This document shows positions 30,065 to 39,791 of a DNA stretch of 54,870 bases, in pieces. Below the pieces are notes generated by a model that saw nothing but the letters and a program-made list of their open reading frames with translations, made no database searches and was not told the DNA's origin. The number at the start of each line of letters is the position of its first letter. Positions within the stretch are counted from its first letter, which is position 1. This stretch comes from an uncultured Granulosicoccus sp. (GTDB lineage Bacteria; Pseudomonadota; Gammaproteobacteria; Granulosicoccales; Granulosicoccaceae), in NCBI GenBank assembly GCA_937924505.1, contig CALDSR010000071.1, positions 1 through 54,870 of the forward strand, given 5' to 3'. Both the position numbers and the translations under genes were made by a program.

Positions 30065-31729
30065 TTAAAGCTCCCGTAGCTCGCGCCTCAAGATCTTGCC
30101 AACATTGGTTTTGGGCAGTTCATCAACAAATTGAATAACCTTAGGTCGCTTGTAGCCGGTCAATTCTTCCTTGCAGTGGGCCTTGACGTCCTCTGCAGTC
30201 AAGGCCGGATCTTTCTTGACAATAACCACTTTGACGACTTCGCCGGAATGTTCATCCGGTACACCGATGGCACCCACTTCCAGCACGCCGGGCATCATCG
30301 CTATTACCCCTTCGACTTCATTGGGGTAGACGTTAAATCCTGATACCAGAATCATGTCTTTCAGTCGATCGACAATCTTGAAGTAGCCTTCGGCATTCAT
30401 GATGGCTACATCGCCGGTGTGCAACCAGCCGTCGCTGTCTATAGTCTCGGCTGTTGCATCCGGGCGTTGCCAATAGCCCTTCATTACCTGTGGACCGCGG
30501 ATGCATAGTTCACCCGCTTCGCCGATCGGTAATGGATTGTTGTTTTCATCTCGTATTGAGCCTTCGGTCGATGGAATTGGCAGGCCGATTGAATCGTTGT
30601 AGTCGGTTAGTGTCATCGGGTTGATACAAGCTGCGGGGCTGGTCTCTGTCAGGCCGTAGGCTTCGATCAACGGATTTTTGGTGATTTCCTTCCATTCTTC
30701 AGCGACGGCCTTCTGTACGGCCATGCCCCCGCCCAGCGTCATCTTCAATCCTGAAAAATCGATTTCCTTGAATCCATCGGTATTCATCAAGGCATTGAAG
30801 AGAGTGTTGACACCAGTAAAGGCGGTGAAGCGAAAATTCTTGAGCTCCTTGACGAAGCCTGGCATATCGCGCGGGTTGGTTATCAGTAGATTCAGTGCGC
30901 CGAGTTTCATGAAAGTCAGGCAGTTCGCTGTCAAGGCAAAGATGTGATAGAGCGGTAGCGCTGTGACAATGATTTCCTTGCCCTCTTCAAGATCGACGGC
31001 ATTGATCCAGGTCCATGCCTGAACAATGTTTGCCACCATGTTGCGATGTGTCAGCATGGCACCTTTGGCAACCCCCGTGGTTCCGCCGGTGTATTGCAGG
31101 AAGGCGATGTCATCGTGACCAACATCCGTTGTGGCTGTTGGCAAGCTTGCGCCCTTGGCGAGTACATCCTTGAATGAGTGCGACCCTGGCAAGCTGAAAG
31201 GTGGAACCATCTTTTTGATGTATTTCAGGACAAAATTTACCAGCATGGATTTCGGGAAACCGAGCATGTCGCCAAAGCGTGTGGTGATGACGACTTCGAC
31301 ATCAGTCTTGTGGGCGATTTCTGCAAACGTGCTGGCGAAGGCTTCAACAACGACGATTGCCTTGGCACCAGAATCCTTTAGCTGATGCTCCAGTTCCCGA
31401 TCGGTATACAGAGGGTTGGTATTGACGACAACCAGGCCCGCTCGCAACGCACCGAATACTGCAACTGGATATTGCAAGAGATTGGGCATCATGATTGCGA
31501 TGCGGTCGCCTTTCTTCAGACCTGCTTCGTGCTGACACCAGGAAGCAAACTGTTGGGTCAGCGTATCGAGTTCGCTGTAACTGATGGTCTTGCCGAGGTT
31601 GTGGAACGCCGGCTTGTCCGAGAAACGCTCGGTGGCCTCGGTAAATATTTCCACCACCGATTGATAGGAGTTGACATCAATTTCCGCAGGAACACCCGGC
31701 GGATAAGAGTTAATCCATGGTTTGTCCAT
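30065..31729 (-). CDS. fadD: Long-chain fatty acid--CoA ligase
   Basis: Activates fatty acids to acyl-CoA through an acyl-AMP intermediate; peripheral membrane enzyme, 554 residues. The AMP-binding motif is YTGGTTGVAKGAML, followed by LPLYHIFALT, EAYGLTETSPAACIN, and the C-terminal lysine region TNVGKILRRELREL. ATG 31729 has GGAGAGC a few bases upstream and is preferred to the longer frame at 31762. It converges on the lipid operon at 26926-29864. Confidence 0.94.
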   Translation of the reverse strand: MDKPWINSYPPGVPAEIDVNSYQSVVEIFTEATERFSDKPAFHNLGKTISYSELDTLTQQFASWCQHEAGLKKGDRIAIMMPNLLQYPVAVFGALRAGLVVVNTNPLYTDRELEHQLKDSGAKAIVVVEAFASTFAEIAHKTDVEVVITTRFGDMLGFPKSMLVNFVLKYIKKMVPPFSLPGSHSFKDVLAKGASLPTATTDVGHDDIAFLQYTGGTTGVAKGAMLTHRNMVANIVQAWTWINAVDLEEGKEIIVTALPLYHIFALTANCLTFMKLGALNLLITNPRDMPGFVKELKNFRFTAFTGVNTLFNALMNTDGFKEIDFSGLKMTLGGGMAVQKAVAEEWKEITKNPLIEAYGLTETSPAACINPMTLTDYNDSIGLPIPSTEGSIRDENNNPLPIGEAGELCIRGPQVMKGYWQRPDATAETIDSDGWLHTGDVAIMNAEGYFKIVDRLKDMILVSGFNVYPNEVEGVIAMMPGVLEVGAIGVPDEHSGEVVKVVIVKKDPALTAEDVKAHCKEELTGYKRPKVIQFVDELPKTNVGKILRRELREL

Positions 31730-31781
31730 GTTGCTCTCCAATAGGTTGACCGGCCGATCCAATAACCAGCAGGTAGGGATA

Positions 31782-32276
31782 TCAAGGGTTACCGCAGCAC
31801 TTCTTGTATTTCTTGCCGCTTCCGCAGGCGCAAGGATCGTTACGTCCTTGTTTGGGTGCGTCGCGACGATATTGGTTCACATTCGGTATCTCTGCATCGC
31901 GGAAATACCATTGGCCGTGGTATTTCTCGAACACAGCACGCTCATGATGAGTATGCCGGTTACGCGACGGATCGCGATATCGGGCCATGAATTCCACCCG
32001 GCCGCTTGAATCGTCCTCGCCACCTGCTTCTACATCGATGATTTCGAGGCTTTGCCACTCGGACTCACGTGCCCATTTGGATGTGGCCGCTTCATCAATA
32101 TCGTTTCGGGTCGACGGATGGTGGGTGGCCAGAATGAAGGCCATGTCACCAGTTGTATGTGCCGTATATCGAGCACGCATGAGCGCGTCAGCAGTGCGGG
32201 CTTTTTGCCGACCATCAATGATAGGTCGGCAGCATTCCGTCAACGGTTGACCGGAACCACAGGGACAAGCAGACAT
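31782..32276 (-). CDS. YchJ-like protein with two SEC-C motifs
   Basis: Cytosolic protein of 164 residues of the UPF0225/YchJ family. SEC-C zinc motifs stand at both ends: [13 protein letters not shown] at 4-16 and [13 protein letters not shown] near 149-161. Between lies the NTF2-like core ([45 protein letters not shown]). The role is unknown, possibly protein or RNA binding through the SEC-C zinc site. It is divergent from nothing close; fadD begins 53 bases downstream on the same strand. Confidence 0.9.
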   Translation of the reverse strand: MSACPCGSGQPLTECCRPIIDGRQKARTADALMRARYTAHTTGDMAFILATHHPSTRNDIDEAATSKWARESEWQSLEIIDVEAGGEDDSSGRVEFMARYRDPSRNRHTHHERAVFEKYHGQWYFRDAEIPNVNQYRRDAPKQGRNDPCACGSGKKYKKCCGNP

Positions 32277-32339
32277 TCGGTTCTTCGCTGGATTGGGATT
32301 CTTGACCGAAGTTTAGCGTAAACCTCGCCCTAAACCCTA

Positions 32340-32687
32340 CTAATGGATGTAGATCCGGTTGCCTTCGTCGTCGGTGGTATAGGGAATCAGCACGCCGAGG
32401 AGCTCATACCCGCGCATGGTTACGGTGCCACGATCACGGTGTGCACCCGAATCGGTGAACTCGAAATCGTATTCGCGGCGAAAGCAGCTGCCACCTTTCG
32501 CACTGCGGCTGAGTTTGAGTTTTTGTAGCGAGACGGTTTGATCAAGCAGCTGGATCTGTTGAGCTTGGCAGGCGCGGCGGGCGTGTGTGATTGCCAGTTC
32601 TCTGGCGCGTGAACTGGTCCACCAGAATGTGCCCATGGCGATGGGTACGCTGAGCAGCAACATATCGTAAAGAGGATGACCGGTCAT
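32340..32687 (-). CDS. DUF3301-like membrane-associated protein
   Basis: Small protein of 115 residues from ATG 32687. An N-terminal hydrophobic helix (LYDMLLLSVPIAMGTFWW) is followed by a basic helix ending in ACQAQQIQLLDQTVSLQKLKLSR and a beta-rich end (FRREYDFEFTDSGAHRDRGTVTM). This matches the DUF3301 pattern of gammaproteobacteria; function unknown. The frame extends to 32723 but that start would overlap the DUF1244 gene and the intervening promoter-like TATAAT. Confidence 0.8.
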   Translation of the reverse strand: MTGHPLYDMLLLSVPIAMGTFWWTSSRARELAITHARRACQAQQIQLLDQTVSLQKLKLSRSAKGGSCFRREYDFEFTDSGAHRDRGTVTMRGYELLGVLIPYTTDDEGNRIYIH

Positions 32688-32692
32688 GGCGC

Positions 32693-32698
32693 TATAAT
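32693..32698 (+). promoter_or_regulatory. Candidate -10 box for the DUF1244 gene
   Basis: A perfect TATAAT lies 24 bases before the DUF1244 ATG, in the short gap between divergent genes. No good -35 element is seen at the right distance, so the promoter is only a candidate. Confidence 0.4.
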
Positions 32699-32721
32699 AC
32701 GGCGCCACACAAGGAAAGCCC

Positions 32722-33039
32722 ATGTCTGATATCCAAGACCTCGAACCCGCGACTCAAATCGAACTTGAGGCAGCGGCATTTCGTACCCTCATCGCGCATT
32801 TGCGGGAACGCACCGATGTACAGAACATCGACCTGATGAATCTGTCCGGTTTCTGCCGTAATTGCCTGTCGAAGTACTACGTCGCAGCTGCAAAAGAGCG
32901 TGGTATCGAACTCGAATATGAAGATGCCCGTACGCGTGTCTATGGCGAACCCTACGCTAGCTGGAAAGAGAAGTATCAGAAAGAGGCAACAGCCGAACAG
33001 CAGGCTGCCTACAAGGCCTCGCACCCCAAGCACGACTGA
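32722..33039 (+). CDS. DUF1244 family protein
   Basis: Cytosolic protein of 105 residues. The core NLSGFCRNCLSKYYVAAAKERGIE and the end of the domain VYGEPYASWKEKYQKEAT are the recognisable DUF1244 features, with the CRNC pair. Function unknown. AAGGAAAG precedes the ATG. The orphan gene at 33054 starts 14 bases after its stop and may be cotranscribed. Confidence 0.88.
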   Translation: MSDIQDLEPATQIELEAAAFRTLIAHLRERTDVQNIDLMNLSGFCRNCLSKYYVAAAKERGIELEYEDARTRVYGEPYASWKEKYQKEATAEQQAAYKASHPKHD

Positions 33040-33053
33040 CGGCGCTGACGCAC

Positions 33054-33629
33054 ATGCTGGCGATTCCGTGGCAACATATATTAGAGCCCGGCAGCGACAA
33101 ACTGGTATTGATTGGCGCGCCACTCGATGCTCAGGGGAATCATCTGCCCGTCGAAGCACTCACGGACGACACACCTGCGGAGCTTGAGCTCGTCGTGGTT
33201 GATGCCATTGAACGCTATTCCCGTCAGGCAGAGCCTCGAATGACAACGGGCTATCTTTTTCTCGACGCCAGCTCCTTGTCTCAGGACGTTGCCCGGAAAG
33301 ACGCCAGACGGCAGGACCTGGAGCAGACGTTGGGCGATGCGTGTCGATTGTTTCCCCATCAGCTGCTGGTACAGCTGCAGAAGTTACCCGGCGACTGGTC
33401 GGCCGCCCCGTTGTTTGCATTCGGTTTTCGAGAAATGAAAGCGTCTGTCGGTTCGACCGTTTTCGAATTCCGTCTGAGCGACTACAAAGCTCCGCCAGCC
33501 TGGCTCAATGCGCGATTCTGGGCGAATCCCGAGCGTTATGAGCAACCCGACGACCCGGATGAGTTTAGTGATCTGACCGGTTCATTCGATGACACCTCGG
33601 ATGACACTATTGATGAAGAATGGGACTAA
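33054..33629 (+). CDS. Unrecognised conserved-looking protein
   Basis: A 191-residue soluble protein I do not recognise. There is no signal peptide, membrane segment or cysteine. The first 150 residues appear to be a mixed alpha/beta domain rich in hydrophobic strands (LELVVVDAIERYSR, YLFLDASSLS, APLFAFGFREMKASVG); the last 35 residues are strongly acidic (DDPDEFSDLTGSFDDTSDDT). It lies 14 bases after DUF1244 and 64 bases before the dehydrogenase-like gene, so it may belong to either transcript. Codon use looks like its neighbours. Confidence 0.7.
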   Translation: MLAIPWQHILEPGSDKLVLIGAPLDAQGNHLPVEALTDDTPAELELVVVDAIERYSRQAEPRMTTGYLFLDASSLSQDVARKDARRQDLEQTLGDACRLFPHQLLVQLQKLPGDWSAAPLFAFGFREMKASVGSTVFEFRLSDYKAPPAWLNARFWANPERYEQPDDPDEFSDLTGSFDDTSDDTIDEEWD

Positions 33630-33693
33630 CCTTTACTGAATGACAGATTTGAATATCAGCTTCGAAAATAACCAAGGCAACAAGGATCAAGCA

Positions 33694-34731
33694 ATGAGCG
33701 CGATACAGATAACCGAATTAATGGGTGACGGCATAGGTCCCGAGCTCGCAGAATCGATCCATGCTGTCGCCGATTCCCTGCCCGCTGAGTTCAATTTCAT
33801 ACCGGTGGATTGGAGTTTGCCCAATCGTGAAAAGCGCGGTGATGACGTCATTGATGAGGCAGAGAATTCAATGCGGCAAACCAAGCTTGCCGTCAAGTAC
33901 CCGACTGTCACCAATAAGCGCTCGCCAAACGCCCTGATTCGAAGACGCTGCGATTTCAGTGTTATTTATCGACCGGCCATTTCAATCAAGGGCATTCATA
34001 CGAATTTTAAGGAAGACGTCAATTTGCATATCGTGCGTATCGCGACGGGCGGTACTTATGATGATCCCGGCCAATTGGTGGGCAAGGATGCGGCGGTTTC
34101 ACTGCGTATGGTCGAGCGCAAACCATGTGAGCAGGCGGCCAGATTCGCCTTCAAGCTGGCGCGTCGGATTGGTCTGCGATACGACAACAACCATTATTCG
34201 ATGACGAGCTCGTCAAAGCACACGATCCAGCGGGTTACCGATGGTCTGTTCGAATCCGTGGTCGCTGAAGTACATGAGCAGTTTCAGGACGTCGATCATC
34301 ACGTTGAATTATTCGATGCTTTGTTGGCCAAGATCATTCTTGACCCGTCTGCCTTTGAGGTCGTTCTGGTGCTTAACGAATACGGCGATTTTCTGTCCGA
34401 TATGGCGTCCGGCCTGGTCGGTAGTCTGGGCACCGGCGCCAGCGGCAACTATTCCTTTGGTGCCGATGGCGAAGTGGATATCGCCATGTTTGATCCCGCT
34501 GGCGGTACGGCACCTGACATAGCCGGCAAGAATGTGGCTAACCCTGCGGCCGTTTTATTGGCTTTTGGCATGTTGCTTGATCATGTTGATCGCTATGATC
34601 TCGGACACGCGTTGCGCATGAGTTTACTCGGCGCAATCGAATCCGGGCAAAGTACTCGGGATCTTGGTGGGAAACTCAATACAGACGAGTTTACGAAGGT
34701 CATCATCGATAATATACCGGCGCACCTGTAG
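33694..34731 (+). CDS. Divergent isocitrate/isopropylmalate dehydrogenase family protein
   Basis: Member of the beta-decarboxylating dehydrogenase fold, 345 residues from ATG 33694, which has AAGGA 7 bases upstream; the longer frame at 33640 lacks one. Conserved family features are GDGIGPE, the Arg-rich substrate segment (R83-R85, R93), Y122, K175, and metal ligands D208, D232 and D236 (EYGDFLSD). Departures are notable: the usual REnTEGEYSG reads RIATGGTYDD, and the His stacking on adenine (HGTAP) is Gly (GGTAPDIAGK). The following Asp-Ile suggests NAD. It precedes sucA by 45 bases. Isocitrate dehydrogenase activity is possible but not assured. Confidence 0.75.
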   Translation: MSAIQITELMGDGIGPELAESIHAVADSLPAEFNFIPVDWSLPNREKRGDDVIDEAENSMRQTKLAVKYPTVTNKRSPNALIRRRCDFSVIYRPAISIKGIHTNFKEDVNLHIVRIATGGTYDDPGQLVGKDAAVSLRMVERKPCEQAARFAFKLARRIGLRYDNNHYSMTSSSKHTIQRVTDGLFESVVAEVHEQFQDVDHHVELFDALLAKIILDPSAFEVVLVLNEYGDFLSDMASGLVGSLGTGASGNYSFGADGEVDIAMFDPAGGTAPDIAGKNVANPAAVLLAFGMLLDHVDRYDLGHALRMSLLGAIESGQSTRDLGGKLNTDEFTKVIIDNIPAHL

Positions 34732-34776
34732 CCCCACGCTATGTGATAATTCAGGGATACGTCAGGGACTAACCGA

Positions 34777-37668
34777 ATGAGCGCGAATCCGAAGTCTGCG
34801 AGCCCAAAAGCTTCAATGCAAGAGCAGTGGGACACCTCTTTGCTGGGCGGGGCCAATTCTCCCTGGCTTGAAAGTCTGTACGAGCAATACCTGGCTGATC
34901 CGAACTCGCTCGATGAATCCTGGCGAGACTACTTCGCCGCGTTGCCGATGGTCGCCGAGAATTCGCGTGAGGTACCGCATTCGGTCATTCGGCGTCAGTT
35001 CGCCGAACTGATCAAGAGCGGAAGCGCTGTGCGTCCCGCGGCAAGCGGTAGAAGTGCTGGCGGTACTGCGGCTGAACTCAAGCAGATCTACGTTACGCAG
35101 TTGATCAATGCCTATCGGGTACGCGGGCATCAGTTGGCCAAGACAGATCCACTAGGTGTCGAAAAAGATGCCATGGTTCGAGAACTGCGCTTGCACGAAA
35201 ACGGTTTGTCAGAGGCTGATCTGGACACTGTTTTTCCGACGCCATCTCTGGAAGGAATTGATCATGCGCCTCTGCGTGACATCATTGAACACCTCGAACG
35301 TTGTTACTGCTCATCGATCGGTTACGAGTTCATGTATATCGATTACACGCCACAGAAGGACTGGTTGCAACAGCGTATTGAAAGCGTTGCCTCCGCGCCA
35401 ACACTGAATGCCGATACACGTCGCTGGATTCTGGAACGCGTCACCGCAGCGGAAAGCATGGAGCGGCATCTCGGTTCACGCTATGTTGGTCAGAAACGTT
35501 TTTCTCTGGAAGGTGGAGAGAGCCTTATTGTCATCATGAGCGAGCTGGTCAGGCGTGCGGGTGCCGCTGGCATGAAAGACATGGTTATCGGTATGGCACA
35601 TCGCGGCCGATTGAACGTTCTGGTCAACATACTCGGCAAGAATCCGGCAGATCTCTTCCAGGAATTCGAAGGCAAACAAATAGAAGCCAAAGAAAAAGAA
35701 AGCCTGTCTGCTGGTGATGTCAAATATCACCAGGGATTCAGCTCCGATATCAAGACGTCAACGGGTCATATGCATCTTGCACTGGCGTTCAATCCGTCGC
35801 ACCTGGAAATCGTATCGCCGGTTGTTGAAGGCTCGGTGCGTTCACGTCAGGATCGCTACGGTGACAAGGATGGGGACCTGGTGCTGCCGATAAGTATTCA
35901 CGGCGATGCCGCTTTTGCGGGTCAGGGCGTAGTTATGGAGACGTTCAATATGGCGGACTCGCGTGGTTTCTCGACCAAGGGCACCGTCCATATCATCGTC
36001 AACAATCAGATCGGTTTTACCACCAGTAATGCAGCAGACGCTCGATCAACCTTGTATGCCAGTGATGTCGCGAAAATGATCAACGCACCGATCTTTCACG
36101 TCAATGGTGATGATCCCCAAGCGGTATTCTTTGTCACGCAACTGGCGCTGGATTTTCGCATGGCGTTCAAAAAGGATGTCGTCATTGATCTTGTCTGCTA
36201 TCGACGTCACGGGCATAACGAAACCGATGAGCCGTCGGTTACGCAGCCGATCATGTACCAGACGATCAAGGCATTGGCGACAACTCGCAAGCTTTACGCA
36301 GATCAACTGGCCCAGGAAGGAATCCTCAGTGCAGAGGAGTCTGATCAGATGGTGCAGGACTATCGACAGGCACTCGATGACGGCAAAACCGTTGCGCCAG
36401 ATATTCTGGAGGGCCAGTCCGAAGCCCCTGAGCTCGCAGTCGAGTGGAGCCGCTTTGTCGGAGACGACTGGCGAGCACCCTATGAATCGAAGGTGCCACT
36501 CGCAACTTTGCAATCGCTCGCCAACACGCTGAACGAATTGCCTGATGGTCTCGCCTTGCACTCGCGTGTCAATAAAATTGTCGAAGATCGTCGCAAGATG
36601 ACGGCAGGTGCCTTGCCGTTGGATTGGGGCTATGCAGAAACGATGGCTTATGCCAGCTTGCTGAATGACGGCTACTCGGTTCGCCTGTCTGGTCAGGATT
36701 GTGGGCGTGGCACTTTCTCTCATCGCCACGCAGTACTGCATAACCAGAATAAACTTGGTGCTCATGTGCCACTTCGCGAGCTGACCGACAAGGCGAATTT
36801 TCTGGTTATCGATTCAGTGCTGTCTGAAGAAGCGGTACTCGCGTTCGAATATGGTTATGCGACAGCCGATCCGATGACGCTGGTTATCTGGGAAGCGCAA
36901 TTTGGCGATTTTGCCAATGGTGCGCAAGTGGTGATCGATCAGTTCATCAGTTCCGGGGAAACCAAATGGGACCGACTGTGTGGATTGACCATGTTGTTGC
37001 CTCATGGATATGAAGGACAAGGACCCGAACATTCCTCTGCGCGTATTGAACGCTTCTTGCAGCTCTGTGCCGAAGACAACATGCAGGTGCTCGTGCCGAG
37101 CACACCGGCTCAGGCATATCACATGTTACGTCGTCAGATGTTACGCCCCATGCGGCGCCCGTTGATCGTCATGTCTCCAAAAAGTCTCTTGCGTCATCGT
37201 CTGGCGACCTCAACGCTTGAAGATCTTGCCGACGGTCATTTTTATCCGGTCATTGATGAGATAGACGATATCGTTGCAAATGATGTCGATCGACTCGTCT
37301 TCTGTAGCGGCAAGGTGTATTACGATCTTCTCGAAGCGCGGCGCAAAGCTGAGATTGGCAATGTCGCGCTGGTGCGACTCGAGCAGCTCTATCCGTTTCC
37401 TTATGAGGAGATGACCGCGGCGGTCAAAAAGTATCCGAATGTAAAATCCATAGTATGGTGTCAGGAAGAACCGCGTAATCAGGGTGCCTGGCGTTCCAGT
37501 CGCCATCGCATCGAGCGGGTATCGCCTGCCTCGGTCGGAAATGTCGAATTTTCTGGACGGTCTCCGTCAGCCTCACCGGCGAGTGGTTACATGAGCCAGC
37601 ACCTGATCGAACAAAAACGTCTCGTTGAAGAAGCACTCGGTCTTATCCCGAATAGTCAGACGAGCTGA
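34777..37668 (+). CDS. sucA: 2-oxoglutarate dehydrogenase E1 component
   Basis: Thiamine-diphosphate dehydrogenase that decarboxylates 2-oxoglutarate in the TCA cycle, 963 residues. The N-terminal SPWLESLYEQYLADPNSLDE is the segment that binds the E2 core. Other landmarks are IGMAHRGRLNVL, FNPSHLEIV, HGDAAFAGQGVV, the ThDP/Mg region VNGDDPQAVFFV, and RRHGHNETDEP. The C-terminal half shows GQDCGRGTFSHRHAV and LPHGYEGQGPEHSSAR. All are as expected. It is followed by sucB after 49 bases. Confidence 0.97.
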   Translation: MSANPKSASPKASMQEQWDTSLLGGANSPWLESLYEQYLADPNSLDESWRDYFAALPMVAENSREVPHSVIRRQFAELIKSGSAVRPAASGRSAGGTAAELKQIYVTQLINAYRVRGHQLAKTDPLGVEKDAMVRELRLHENGLSEADLDTVFPTPSLEGIDHAPLRDIIEHLERCYCSSIGYEFMYIDYTPQKDWLQQRIESVASAPTLNADTRRWILERVTAAESMERHLGSRYVGQKRFSLEGGESLIVIMSELVRRAGAAGMKDMVIGMAHRGRLNVLVNILGKNPADLFQEFEGKQIEAKEKESLSAGDVKYHQGFSSDIKTSTGHMHLALAFNPSHLEIVSPVVEGSVRSRQDRYGDKDGDLVLPISIHGDAAFAGQGVVMETFNMADSRGFSTKGTVHIIVNNQIGFTTSNAADARSTLYASDVAKMINAPIFHVNGDDPQAVFFVTQLALDFRMAFKKDVVIDLVCYRRHGHNETDEPSVTQPIMYQTIKALATTRKLYADQLAQEGILSAEESDQMVQDYRQALDDGKTVAPDILEGQSEAPELAVEWSRFVGDDWRAPYESKVPLATLQSLANTLNELPDGLALHSRVNKIVEDRRKMTAGALPLDWGYAETMAYASLLNDGYSVRLSGQDCGRGTFSHRHAVLHNQNKLGAHVPLRELTDKANFLVIDSVLSEEAVLAFEYGYATADPMTLVIWEAQFGDFANGAQVVIDQFISSGETKWDRLCGLTMLLPHGYEGQGPEHSSARIERFLQLCAEDNMQVLVPSTPAQAYHMLRRQMLRPMRRPLIVMSPKSLLRHRLATSTLEDLADGHFYPVIDEIDDIVANDVDRLVFCSGKVYYDLLEARRKAEIGNVALVRLEQLYPFPYEEMTAAVKKYPNVKSIVWCQEEPRNQGAWRSSRHRIERVSPASVGNVEFSGRSPSASPASGYMSQHLIEQKRLVEEALGLIPNSQTS

Positions 37669-37717
37669 TCTACAATAGTCCCGTTTCCAGATACATGACG
37701 ACCAAAGGCCCACGCTG

Positions 37718-38965
37718 ATGTCTGATATCAAAGTACCCACTCTCCCGGAATCCATTGCCGACGCCTTGATTGTTACCTGGCACAAGAAAGAGGGCGATCC
37801 GGTCAAACGCGATGAAGTCATCGTGGAAATCGAAACCGACAAGGTCGTGCTGGAAGTTCCGGCGGCCGACGATGGTGTGCTTGGCAAGATCATCGAGGAT
37901 GAAGGCACGACGGTTTTGGCTCATCAGGTCATTGGCTCGATTGAAGTAGGTGCTACGGCTAGTGCAGCGCCTGCGGCTTCCTCAGCACCTGAACCAGAAT
38001 CGGGTGATGCGGTCTCCGGAGCTCCGGGGCAAACCAGTCCTGCTGTCAGGAAGCTGCTCGTCAAGCACAGTCTTCAGGCCAGCGATGTGCAAGGTACGGG
38101 CAAGAACGGTCGCATCAGCAAAGAAGACGTTGAACGTCATGTTAGTGGTATGGGGGGGAGTGAGGTTGCTGTCGGGACTGCGCCAGCTGCCGCCGCGGAT
38201 GTAAGTGCGGGTGCAAGCACATCTGCTACAGCGCCAGCCCTTGCGTTGCCGATTGGCGATGGCGAGCGAACCGAGAAGCGTGTTCCGATGTCGCGGTTAC
38301 GCGCTCGCATTGCTGAGCGTTTGTTGTCAGCGACTCAAAACACCGCAATGTTGACGACGTTTAATGAAGTCGATATGCACGCCTTCATCGAATTGCGCAA
38401 GCAATACAAGGACAAATTTGAAAAGAGTCACGGCATCAAACTTGGCTTCATGTCGATATTTCTCAAGGCCGCGACCGAAGCCTTGAAGCGTTACCCGGAC
38501 GTCAATGCATCAATCGACGGCGATGATATCGTGTATCACGGTTATTGCGACATTGGTGTGGCGGTCTCATCTGAACGCGGCCTTGTGGTGCCGGTCCTGC
38601 GCAATACCGAATTCATGTCGCTTGCCAATATGGAAGCAGGAATTGCGGAGTTTGCGGACAAGGCGCGAGCGGGTAAATTGTCGATGGACGAGATGAGTGG
38701 CGGCACTTTCACCGTTTCCAATGGCGGCGTATTCGGATCACTGCTGTCGACTCCGATCCTCAACCCTCCGCAGAGCGCTATTCTCGGTATGCATGCGACT
38801 CAAGATCGCCCTGTTGCGATCAATGGCGAAGTTGTGATCCGTCCGATGATGTATGTGGCCTTGTCTTATGACCACCGTATTGTTGACGGAAAGGGTGCTG
38901 TCGGGTTCCTCAAAACCATTAAGGAGTTGGTTGAAGACCCCGCTCGCATCGTCTTTGATCTGTAA
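37718..38965 (+). CDS. sucB: Dihydrolipoyllysine succinyltransferase (E2 of 2-oxoglutarate dehydrogenase)
   Basis: Core acyltransferase of the complex, 415 residues. A single lipoyl domain has the attachment Lys42 in [13 protein letters not shown]. After an Ala/Ser/Pro-rich linker, the E1/E3-binding domain lies near 108-145 ([20 protein letters not shown]). A second flexible linker leads to the catalytic domain with the site [13 protein letters not shown] (H386, D390). The gene is unusual only in being cut off from lpd by a LuxR gene and a repeat-bearing region. Confidence 0.97.
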   Translation: MSDIKVPTLPESIADALIVTWHKKEGDPVKRDEVIVEIETDKVVLEVPAADDGVLGKIIEDEGTTVLAHQVIGSIEVGATASAAPAASSAPEPESGDAVSGAPGQTSPAVRKLLVKHSLQASDVQGTGKNGRISKEDVERHVSGMGGSEVAVGTAPAAAADVSAGASTSATAPALALPIGDGERTEKRVPMSRLRARIAERLLSATQNTAMLTTFNEVDMHAFIELRKQYKDKFEKSHGIKLGFMSIFLKAATEALKRYPDVNASIDGDDIVYHGYCDIGVAVSSERGLVVPVLRNTEFMSLANMEAGIAEFADKARAGKLSMDEMSGGTFTVSNGGVFGSLLSTPILNPPQSAILGMHATQDRPVAINGEVVIRPMMYVALSYDHRIVDGKGAVGFLKTIKELVEDPARIVFDL

Positions 38966-38971
38966 CCCTAG

Positions 38972-39006
38972 AGTGCCAAGTGCCAAGTGCCAAGTGCTGA
39001 GTGCTT
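38972..39006. repeat. 7-bp tandem repeat just after sucB
   Basis: Directly after the sucB stop, the unit AGTGCCA is repeated about three times, followed by two decayed copies (AGTGCTG, AGTGCTT). It lies between the convergent sucB and luxR-type genes and shows no hairpin terminator of its own. Confidence 0.8.
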
Positions 39007-39022
39007 GGGGACCTTGTGATGA

Positions 39023-39760
39023 TCAGAACGGCATAATTTGCGAGTGGTTCAGTGCCTTGGCAACCGCGTGTGGGCGATTGGTCACTTCCATTTTTTCTAT
39101 CGCGTTCTTCAGATGAAAGGTGATCGTGCTTTCGGACAAGCGCAGGATCTGGGAAATTTCCCATGAAGTCTTGCCCGCCGCTGTCCAGCTCAGGCATTCC
39201 TTTTCTCGCGCTGTAAGTTCTTTTTTCAGGCTATTGGCGTCGTTGGCTTCTGCAACAACCCGCTTCACGCTGTCATGAATGGATTGAGCAATTATTTGCA
39301 ACCCATATTGCATTTCGTGACTGATGGTCATTTTCCGCTTCGCTGAACACAAGGACAACATCGACCCCTCAGCACCAGCACCGTGAACCGGTACAGAGAT
39401 GCCACTGATTAATTTGTGTTTTCTGGCTTCGGACATTACCCGCCGTTCTTCGGCGCGAGCGCGCCCTTTGGAAAAATTTATTTCATCCCACATCAATGGT
39501 GACGAATGCGTCCAGCAATGTTTGACGGTGGGGTCCTTGGCAATATAATTTTCGTCTTCGTAGAGTCGTTGCCACTCGGCCGGGAAGTTGCTGATGACCA
39601 GCAGTTCGCCGATTGCCGGATAGAATGCGCCTAGCTGATAGTTGTCGAAACCAAGTGTTGCAATCGTGTTGTCACAGGTCTTGTAGATATCCTCACGATT
39701 CTGGCAGGCATGAAAATGATCTGCGATTTCAAAACACACCAATGCACTTGTAGTGCTCAT
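39023..39760 (-). CDS. LuxR-type acyl-homoserine-lactone-binding transcription regulator (solo)
   Basis: Quorum-sensing type regulator of 245 residues. The N-terminal half is an autoinducer-binding domain in which the six residues typical of TraR/LuxR ligand pockets are all present: W63, Y67, D76, P77, W91 and G120. The C-terminal LuxR helix-turn-helix spans about 180-240 (LTAREKECLSWTAAGKTSWE, then STITFHLKNAIEKM). No luxI-type synthase gene is in the window, so it may sense signals made elsewhere in the genome or by neighbours. It stands convergent to sucB and divergent from lpd. A 17-bp palindrome lies 32 bases upstream of its start. Confidence 0.9.
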   Translation of the reverse strand: MSTTSALVCFEIADHFHACQNREDIYKTCDNTIATLGFDNYQLGAFYPAIGELLVISNFPAEWQRLYEDENYIAKDPTVKHCWTHSSPLMWDEINFSKGRARAEERRVMSEARKHKLISGISVPVHGAGAEGSMLSLCSAKRKMTISHEMQYGLQIIAQSIHDSVKRVVAEANDANSLKKELTAREKECLSWTAAGKTSWEISQILRLSESTITFHLKNAIEKMEVTNRPHAVAKALNHSQIMPF

Positions 39761-39791
39761 ACCATTCGAACCAATCCAGAAATATAATACA

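Noticed and set aside
39761..39780. GGTTCGAAT-like word upstream of luxR as part of a tRNA T arm
   Set aside because: No acceptor, D or anticodon arm can be paired around it.
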